Made by a program: the position numbers and the translations under genes. Below the pieces are notes generated by a model that was not told the origin of the DNA, did no database searches, and worked only from the letters and a program-made list of their open reading frames with translations. From the NCBI RefSeq assembly GCF_000424265.1, contig NZ_AUJO01000012.1:62001-126000 (forward strand): a stretch of DNA of 64,000 nucleotides, written 5' to 3'. Origin of the DNA: Butyrivibrio sp. WCD3002. Lineage in GTDB: Bacteria > Bacillota > Clostridia > Lachnospirales > Lachnospiraceae. Shown piece by piece: positions 58,613 to 64,000 of this stretch (the stretch's first letter is position 1; each line of letters begins with the position of its first letter).

Positions 58613-59626
58613 ATGAAAAGAGATACATATAAAAAAATAGTCGCTGCATCAGGCATAGAAACCGGAGATCTTGTACTTATACAGTACTGGATGAATGACA
58701 GCTTCAGCGAGGATATAGCTTTTCTCCAGGCTGAGATAGCTGCTGCCGGTGCAACCCCGGTAATGGTGGTTCAGAACCTTATGATAAGCCAGCTTATCAA
58801 TGAAAATGCCACAGAACATACCTATGGCGACAAGTTTTTCAAATTGTACGAAGATGCTGATGTGATCATCGACCTTATGGAGAGGCCTGTGGGCGTTCTT
58901 ACCAAGCCGCTTGATCCTGAAAAAATGGGACTTCTCGGCGGATATATGGGTAGGCTTTTCCAGACATGCGCATCCAAAAAGAAGATGCTTCAGCTTCGTG
59001 TTCCCACTGAGGTTATGGCTTCAAAAGAGGGTCTTGACCCGGTAGATTACAAAAACCGCATGGAAGCTGCAATGGATATAGATTATAATTCCCTTAGACA
59101 GGAATGTGAAAATCTACGAGAAGCCAACAGCCGTTTCAGCGGTGTTACAATTAAAACCGGTGACAATTACAGTCTGGACATTTCATTTGGAGACAGGTCC
59201 TGGGATATTGATGCCGGAGATGGTGACATTCCCTGCGGCGAGATCAACATCGCACCCATAGAGAATCTGACAAACGGGAAAATCTTTTTTGAAAAGATAT
59301 ACCTCCCTGATCCGGAGAATCCCAGAGCCAGACATGATTTTGACAAGGTTGTGCTCTCCGTTAATGAGGGAATTATTACTAGCTCAAACAACGAGGCGCT
59401 TAATTCTCTTATAGAAAAATACGGTCCTGAAAACGTCACTGTCTGCGAGCTTGGATTTGGTATGAATCCCGGTGTTACAAGCCTTTGCGGCTGCGCTGTT
59501 CTTGATGAAAAAATGATAGGTACATTCCATCTTGGAATTGGCGATAACACAATGTTTGGCGGAACAAACGAGGCCGACTTCCACAACGATCTTATCGGCC
59601 ACGGAGAATATATTTGGAAAGAGTAA
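58613..59626 (+). CDS. M29-like aminopeptidase
   Basis: 337 residues from the ATG at 58613 (GAGGAGG upstream). The C-terminal half has the metal-site layout of M29 thermophilic aminopeptidases: PCGEINIAPIENLTNG, ELGFGMNPG, and FHLGIGDN followed by DFHNDLIGH, supplying Glu, His and Asp ligands. Probably a cytoplasmic aminopeptidase that trims peptides. Slightly shorter than classical M29 enzymes (about 370-410). First gene of a plus-strand unit with a small protein and an ArsR-type regulator. Confidence 0.85.
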   Translation: MKRDTYKKIVAASGIETGDLVLIQYWMNDSFSEDIAFLQAEIAAAGATPVMVVQNLMISQLINENATEHTYGDKFFKLYEDADVIIDLMERPVGVLTKPLDPEKMGLLGGYMGRLFQTCASKKKMLQLRVPTEVMASKEGLDPVDYKNRMEAAMDIDYNSLRQECENLREANSRFSGVTIKTGDNYSLDISFGDRSWDIDAGDGDIPCGEINIAPIENLTNGKIFFEKIYLPDPENPRARHDFDKVVLSVNEGIITSSNNEALNSLIEKYGPENVTVCELGFGMNPGVTSLCGCAVLDEKMIGTFHLGIGDNTMFGGTNEADFHNDLIGHGEYIWKE

Positions 59627-59638
59627 AGGAATTATCTG

Positions 59639-59983
59639 ATGAACGAAAAAGAATTATTTGATTTTCTTGATGAGGAAAAGGCTTTAGTGCTGGCAGAGGT
59701 TAAGGAACTGGCCTCTCAGGACAGAATGGACGAGAGCAACATCTTAAAAGCCAAGTCCAATATCTATGACATCTGCAAGGCCGTATTTGGCGCAGCGACC
59801 AAGAAAGCTTCTGACGGCAATGTTAAAGATACCTTTTTATCAACATTTGGAAACATAACAGGCCAGTGGCAAAAATCCCTTGAGCAGGCCAAAGCGCATG
59901 ATGACAGTTACAAAATCCTGATCGAAGAAGCCAAGCTTTCTGCAGTTTCCGAGATTCTGGAAAAGACTGAAGATCTCTTTTAA
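59639..59983 (+). CDS. Hypothetical helical protein (114 aa)
   Basis: Not recognised. 114 residues, acidic and helical, with no TM. It starts 12 nt after the peptidase stop and ends 9 nt before the ArsR-type gene, so it belongs to this operon. A hydrophobic heptad-like pattern around residues 40-110 suggests a helical bundle. No motif hints at function. Confidence 0.75.
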   Translation: MNEKELFDFLDEEKALVLAEVKELASQDRMDESNILKAKSNIYDICKAVFGAATKKASDGNVKDTFLSTFGNITGQWQKSLEQAKAHDDSYKILIEEAKLSAVSEILEKTEDLF

Positions 59984-59992
59984 GGAGGCAAC

Positions 59993-60544
59993 ATGACTGA
60001 ATCACAGGCAATTGCTCTTTTCAAATGTCTTGCAGACAAATCAAGAATACAGATTTTAAAGTCTCTCATTGAGGAAGAAATGTACGTAGAGCGCCTCTCC
60101 GAGCGATTAAGCCTCACCCCCGCCACCATCTCTTTTCACCTGAAAAAGCTTGTGGATGTCGGAGCCGTGAAATCGCGAAAAGAACAGTACTATACCATTT
60201 ACTCCATCAATGACGATGTCTTTAATGTATCAATTCTGGACATTCTAAGAGAAGAGTCTGAGGAAAAAGATCTGCATGCAGAGCGAGACGAAAACTACAG
60301 AAAAAAGGTAATAGACAGCTTCTTTGAATATGGCAAGCTTAAAAGTATTCCTACCCAGCGGAAAAAAGAACGCATTGTTCTTGAGGAAATCGCTAAAGCT
60401 TTTGAACCAGATCGCAGTTACACTGAGCGCGAGGTAAATATCATCATCGCTGATTTTCACGACGATTTCTGTACGCTTCGTCGCGATATGGTCGCAGAAA
60501 AACTTCTGGTTCGCGATAAGAATCAATATAAAAGATGGCCTTAG
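59993..60544 (+). CDS. ArsR-type regulator with DUF2087 domain
   Basis: 183 residues: an N-terminal ArsR winged HTH (ALFKCLADKSRIQILKSL and LTPATISFHLKKLVDVGAV) and a C-terminal DUF2087 domain (KSIPTQRKKERIVLEEIAKAF, then DDFCTLRRDMVAEKLL). No Cys metal sites, so it probably does not sense metals. DUF2087 regulators commonly accompany antibiotic or drug response genes. AAGGAGG precedes the ATG. Likely autoregulates the peptidase operon. Confidence 0.9.
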   Translation: MTESQAIALFKCLADKSRIQILKSLIEEEMYVERLSERLSLTPATISFHLKKLVDVGAVKSRKEQYYTIYSINDDVFNVSILDILREESEEKDLHAERDENYRKKVIDSFFEYGKLKSIPTQRKKERIVLEEIAKAFEPDRSYTEREVNIIIADFHDDFCTLRRDMVAEKLLVRDKNQYKRWP

Positions 60545-60742
60545 GGATAACTTAAGTAAAACATATTCATCCGTTATTACAAAAACTACTACTTGTGGAA
60601 CTATTTTTATCATAGCAATAATAATCGGAATAATTATTAGTATCATTCGTATTAGCAGTAAGATCACATCTATTGTTAATGAACTCACATCAATGCGAGA
60701 CTGGAAGAAGTAGATGAATAGCGGAGGGAATTTTTTATGTTA
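60545..60742. other. Intergenic stretch with a TM-coding remnant
   Basis: On the plus strand an open frame without a start codon encodes about 37 residues including a hydrophobic TM (GTIFIIAIIIGIIISII) and ending TSMRDWKK before a TAG near 60714. It continues from the alternate frame of the ArsR gene end. It may be a decayed small membrane protein; I assign no gene. Confidence 0.4.
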
Positions 60743-60922
60743 TCAACCTTCATATTTGTACCATGGATGTGTTCCGATTATTTCAAATCCGACAGAGCAG
60801 GCTATTTTCATGGATGCTTCATTCCTCGTATCGCAGCCCCATGAAGGTGTTTTTCCTCTTCGAAGCGTTTCTTTCACCATTGCAGAAGCAACGATTTTTC
60901 CATAGTCTGTGAGTTTTTTCAT
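60743..60922 (-). pseudogene. GNAT acetyltransferase C-terminal fragment (59 aa)
   Basis: An ATG at 60922 forms an ATGA overlap with the MFS gene stop and opens a 59-codon frame ending at 60743. The product resembles only the C-terminal end of FR47-like GNAT enzymes: AMVKETLRRGKTPSWGCDTRNEASMKIACSVGFEII-type sequence, in which NEASMKIACSVGF is the acetyl-CoA end motif. The first two thirds of a GNAT fold are missing. Probably a remnant kept downstream of the transporter gene. Confidence 0.7.
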
Positions 60923-62247
60923 GATTTTTCCATACTCTTTCTTTGTGCAAAATACAGCGGAATGATGGTTAACAGAACTACGACAAATCCTGCAATAAAC
61001 ACTGCGTTTGTAGGAAGATACTCTGTAAAGCCGTACTCATCCACAAACTCGCCGCTTCTTTTTATGATGGGATTCGAGATAAGCGGAGCAACCACCATGG
61101 GTATAAGGACGTAGAAAATAATACGTATACCTTCAAACTGGCCCCTTGAATCCTCAGGATACAGGCGCTTTGACCAAACGGTGATGGTTTGCAAAAACAG
61201 CATGTATCCGATGCCTACAAACAGCACACCTGCCAAAAGATGCGGATTCCAGATAGTGGAAGGATCCACGTTAGTGGGTGATACAAGCAGGCCGATTATT
61301 AAAAGGCCTATGGAATTGATAATGATAGCTACCAAAATTATCAGCGCTGATTTTCCTTTTTGAATAAGCTTAATTGCAGGAATGGTCGTAAACATGGCGA
61401 TAAGAAGCCCCACGCCCTCGATCAGGCCCATGGTATCAGCCGTAAATCCAAGATAATAAATCATGAAGTTTCCAAGATGTGAAAAATAAACATTGAAAGA
61501 AATAAAGTAAACTGCCAGCATCAAGTTTACGAAGATAAGCTCCCTGTGCTTTAAATATTCTTTTATATTGAAAATAGAGAAAAACTGCTGTGAAAAGCTT
61601 CCCTTAACAGAAGAGCGAAGAGACTCGGCATCCTTCATTCCAAAAAGAGAATACAATCCGAGCAATATCACGCTTCCACCAATTACCACAAAAAGTCGCA
61701 TGTAATTGTCATCTGCACCTACAAGAAGACCGCCAAGAATTGTTCCTGCGATCGTTCCGATGACAGGCTGAACTGCAAGAGCAGCACCCAATGCTCCTGA
61801 GTTTTCCGGAGTCATGTAGTCGTTGATCCAGGCGTTAAAACCTATATCATTTCCCATGGAACCAAAGAAACTCATGATTGCGTCAGCTGCAATGACAGCA
61901 AATGCAACACCTATGATGGAAGCATTTTGATTTTCCTGATTCCTCAGAAATTCCGTTGTTCCAAAAAGAATTGTAAAGATTCCCCACAAAATATACCCAA
62001 CTGATATAAGCGTTTTTCGGGTTCCTTTTCTGTCGGATATGCATCCGAATAAAAATGTGGACACCGTTGTTGCCATGGCAGATATTGCCAGCATCCACGA
62101 GATAATAGTCGGATCCTTTGCGATTTTTGCATACACGAAGGTGTTAAACCACTGGTTTTCCATATTCCAGCAAAGCTGTCCGGCAAGTCCCAGTAGCCAC
62201 ACGAATGACCAGAACGATACTGTACTCTTTTTAGAATCAGAATGCAT
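60919..62247 (-). CDS. MFS transporter
   Basis: 442 residues, 12 predicted TM segments, major facilitator superfamily. The loop 2-3 motif appears as FLFGCISDRKGTRK. It resembles sugar/cation-like (GPH or MFS_1) permeases, including YIGYMLFLQTITVWSKRLYPEDSRG-type sequence near TM10. The substrate is unknown. GGGGGG precedes the ATG. It overlaps a GNAT fragment at its 3' end. Confidence 0.9.
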   Translation of the reverse strand: MHSDSKKSTVSFWSFVWLLGLAGQLCWNMENQWFNTFVYAKIAKDPTIISWMLAISAMATTVSTFLFGCISDRKGTRKTLISVGYILWGIFTILFGTTEFLRNQENQNASIIGVAFAVIAADAIMSFFGSMGNDIGFNAWINDYMTPENSGALGAALAVQPVIGTIAGTILGGLLVGADDNYMRLFVVIGGSVILLGLYSLFGMKDAESLRSSVKGSFSQQFFSIFNIKEYLKHRELIFVNLMLAVYFISFNVYFSHLGNFMIYYLGFTADTMGLIEGVGLLIAMFTTIPAIKLIQKGKSALIILVAIIINSIGLLIIGLLVSPTNVDPSTIWNPHLLAGVLFVGIGYMLFLQTITVWSKRLYPEDSRGQFEGIRIIFYVLIPMVVAPLISNPIIKRSGEFVDEYGFTEYLPTNAVFIAGFVVVLLTIIPLYFAQRKSMEKS

Positions 62248-62297
62248 ATTGACCCCCCCATTTCGCTTTTTTCTATAAATATCATACTACATTATTT

Positions 62298-62327
62298 TGG
62301 ACCTGGGGGGACGAGGTTGGTGGTCCA
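62298..62327. repeat. Short palindromic element with G-rich loop
   Basis: TGGACC (62298-62303) pairs with GGTCCA (62322-62327) around an 18-nt loop holding GGGGGGACGAGG. It lies in the gap upstream of the MFS gene and may be a remnant of a mobile palindromic repeat. Confidence 0.4.
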
Positions 62328-62360
62328 TTTTGATTCAATAACTAAATTCCTTGGAATTAG

Positions 62361-62618
62361 TCATCTCTTCAAAAAGTTCAACAATGCTCCGCTGGAAATA
62401 AGCTGTCCAAGTGCATCCGCAAGCTTAGCTCTCTGCCTGTTTCCGTCTTCCAGCTGCATGTTGATTCGCTTAAGCTCTGCCAATATTTCACTATTATCCG
62501 GCGCAGGCGCCTGCGTAGGAACCTGCGCTCTGTACTGTTCACCTTTCAGGCCATATCCGCAGTTAGGGCAAAATCTCTCATGACCATTTAAATCAAGACC
62601 ACAATTAGGACAATTCAT
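62361..62618 (-). CDS. Zinc-ribbon protein
   Basis: 85 residues from the ATG at 62618 (AGGCAGGTG upstream). Starts with a zinc ribbon MNCPNCGLDLNGHERFCPNC (two CPxC knuckles), then a Gln/Pro/Ala linker and a C-terminal helical tail (EILAELKRINMQLEDGNRQ). Small ribbon proteins of this type often act as adaptor or membrane-associated parts; the function is unknown. Confidence 0.82.
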   Translation of the reverse strand: MNCPNCGLDLNGHERFCPNCGYGLKGEQYRAQVPTQAPAPDNSEILAELKRINMQLEDGNRQRAKLADALGQLISSGALLNFLKR

Positions 62619-62878
62619 ATAAACACCTGCCTTTCTGCCAATCCAACTCCATAAACACATACTATTCCATGATATATATTTATTATCCCTCACATATCTA
62701 AAACCCTCGTAAACTGCGGCTTAAAGGATAATTAAATGGATTTTTAGTTTCTTTTCCTGCGTTATTTTTCTGCAATATTTTTCCATTGAAAAAGGCAGGA
62801 ATTTCTTCCCGCCTTGATAAACCACATATTATTATTCACTTATTTATACTCTTTTATAATATCTCTTCAATATTTTCT

Positions 62879-63136
62879 TCATCCCCTATAAAACACCTGG
62901 ACTCTGCTGCAAGGGATCTTTGGGTCTTTATCGTACAGATCTTCGTCGTCTGCATACCAGAAACCGGAAATGACCTTGATATCTTCAGCCTTGCATTTCA
63001 ATACTGCTGCCGCGTAGTCTTTCGCCAACTCCAATGGGCACCTGACTGAGACTGTTATGTAGTCTCTCCCGTCTTCGACGCCAAAATATGTCTGCGTAAA
63101 ATAATCCTCTTCCACTTGATGTCTGATGTTTTTCAT
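62879..63136 (-). CDS. Hypothetical protein (85 aa)
   Basis: 85 residues from the ATG at 63136, preceded by GGGGGAG. Soluble, acidic, with no motif recognised; a Cys pair is present (VRCPLELAKDYAAAVLKC). Monocistronic in appearance. The 260 bp downstream (62619-62878) hold no gene. Confidence 0.65.
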   Translation of the reverse strand: MKNIRHQVEEDYFTQTYFGVEDGRDYITVSVRCPLELAKDYAAAVLKCKAEDIKVISGFWYADDEDLYDKDPKIPCSRVQVFYRG

Positions 63137-63162
63137 GACAAACTCCCCCAAAACTCCCTAGC

Positions 63163-63252
63163 GTGCCATTGGAGACGGTTCTACTTGGCACACAGTACAC
63201 AAGAAAGGCGTGCCAAAGAGAACCGTCCCCAGTGGCATGCACCAGTGGCACA
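63163..63252. repeat. REP-like long palindrome (GGGGACGGTTCT type)
   Basis: The outer arms 63165-63182 and 63219-63236 pair over 18 nt with two wobble positions (ACGGTTCT with AGAACCGT). An inner stem TTGGCAC/GTGCCAA joins 63185-63191 with 63210-63216. A third partial copy of TGGCAC follows at 63245-63250. This motif family recurs in many Firmicutes genomes and is linked with Y1/RAYT-type transposases, though no transposase lies here. Confidence 0.7.
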
Positions 63253-63257
63253 TGATA

Positions 63258-63794
63258 TCACTTTCTGCCGATAAACTCCGCTATCTCTTCCATATCCTCA
63301 GAAAAGAGAACCCTTCTAAAGTACTCCTTCTGTCCAAGGCCGTTATTTATGACATTATCAATGACGCCCTTAAATGGCTGATAATATCCGTCTGTATTGA
63401 AAAAGACGATGGGACAGGTAGTAATATCAAGACTCCCAAGAGCCATTACTTCTGTGATTTCATCTAAGGTTCCAATGCCGCCGGGGAGAGCCACAAAAGC
63501 ATCTGCCAGTTCGATCATTTTGGCTTTTCGCTCAGCCATGGTGGCAGTCTCGATGTACTCAGTAAGGCCCTGATGTTTCCTCTCCTGAATCTGCAGAACG
63601 TCGGGGAGAACTCCGATAACTTTGCCGCCTGCTTCCAAAGTACTGTCACTTACAGCTCCCATGAGGCCTTTGCTAGCCCCGCCGTAAACAAGAGTGTGTC
63701 CGTTTTCGCCAATCCATTTGCCCAGTGTCCTTGCTGACTCTGTGAACTTCTCATTATTCCCACTTGTTGACCCGCAATATACCACAATATTCAT
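63258..63794 (-). CDS. LOG-family phosphoribohydrolase-like protein
   Basis: 178 residues from the ATG at 63794, which suits the family start MNIVVYCGST; an ATG two codons upstream (63800) lies only 4 nt from GGAGG. The signature LPGGIGTLDEITEV (PGGxGTxxE) defines the LOG/TIGR00730 family, whose members cleave cytokinin ribotides or other nucleoside monophosphates. GGASKGLMGAVSD is also typical. Its role in bacteria is unclear. Preceded by 17-23 nt from the partial gene at the window edge. Confidence 0.92.
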   Translation of the reverse strand: MNIVVYCGSTSGNNEKFTESARTLGKWIGENGHTLVYGGASKGLMGAVSDSTLEAGGKVIGVLPDVLQIQERKHQGLTEYIETATMAERKAKMIELADAFVALPGGIGTLDEITEVMALGSLDITTCPIVFFNTDGYYQPFKGVIDNVINNGLGQKEYFRRVLFSEDMEEIAEFIGRK

Positions 63795-63817
63795 CAGCAT
63801 CTTTCCTCCTGATATTG

Positions 63818-64000
63818 CTACTTACAAGCAATCATATCCCACAAGGTTTCTTTTTGATCTATGCCAAAATTTAGTATCTTCCATAAAGAATCCACAGCAT
63901 ATGGACCATAAGTCTGCATATATGAAATGTGCATCTGTTCTGCGCCAAAAAAGAGCAGATCGTATTCTTCTTTCGTCAATTCTTCTTCGCCGTAATATCC
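63818..64000 (-). CDS. Hypothetical protein, C-terminal part (runs off the window)
   Basis: A frame open from the right edge ends at a TAG (63818-63820); 60 residues are seen, including GYYGEEELTKEEYDLLFFGA and a tail WDMIACK. Family not recognised. Lies just upstream of the LOG gene on the same strand, likely in the same transcript. Confidence 0.6.
   Translation of the reverse strand, partial: GYYGEEELTKEEYDLLFFGAEQMHISYMQTYGPYAVDSLWKILNFGIDQKETLWDMIACK

Overview
The window looks like a chromosomal segment of a butyrate-forming, carbohydrate-degrading gut or rumen Lachnospiraceae, most like Butyrivibrio/Pseudobutyrivibrio. Reasons: moderate GC, strong GGAGG-type ribosome binding sites, a ptb-buk butyrate operon, a YtfQRT/YjfF-type sugar importer beside a YesM/YesN two-component pair, a membrane-anchored type I pullulanase, a BspA-like LRR lipoprotein and several c-di-GMP proteins. 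Genus is inferred from gene content only. No phage, insertion sequence or CRISPR array was seen.

Layout. 1-7.7 kb (minus): sugar ABC importer with its YesM/YesN regulators; an intergenic hairpin separates the binding-protein gene from the ATPase gene. 7.75-7.99 kb: an unassigned, highly structured 240-nt element. 8.0-11.4 kb: butyrate kinase, phosphate butyryltransferase, an HD-GYP protein and a hotdog thioesterase. 11.5-24.3 kb: a 3,380-residue surface protein with 13 repeats of about 108 residues, a diguanylate cyclase and a small MBG-domain membrane protein. The giant gene and the small-protein gene share the same promoter block. 24.4-31.2 kb: a LytTR response regulator and a four-gene phosphorelay operon in which only one protein carries a kinase ATPase domain. 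31.4-37.1 kb: envelope glycosylation genes (GT4; GT2, UGM-like flavoprotein, GT-C). 37.1-41.9 kb: a 41-bp repeat array, an MNT/HEPN toxin-antitoxin pair and small proteins. 41.9-49.7 kb: pullulanase, LRR lipoprotein, a BASS-family transporter and gene remnants. 49.9-55.1 kb: small proteins, YcaQ/AlkZ-like and EVE-like proteins, NUDIX, CPBP protease. 55.2-58.5 kb: two tandem tRNA-like RNAs, a Ro60/DUF2828-like vWA protein, an RtcB C-terminal fragment and a divergent WYL-domain gene. 58.6-64 kb: M29-like peptidase, ArsR/DUF2087 regulator, MFS transporter, LOG protein and remnants.

How the genes work together. The 11.5-31.2 kb block reads as one sensory and surface unit. Membrane receptors and one soluble kinase feed receiver, HPt and HD-GYP modules; a GGDEF enzyme sits in the operon of a small surface protein; that operon and the giant adhesin share a fixed-spacing promoter block lying beside the LytTR regulator gene. 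The 55.2-58.5 kb block resembles known Ro-RtcB-Y RNA modules of RNA quality control, but with two tRNA mimics, a truncated RtcB and a WYL rather than RtcR neighbour. These two regions are the most worth following up.
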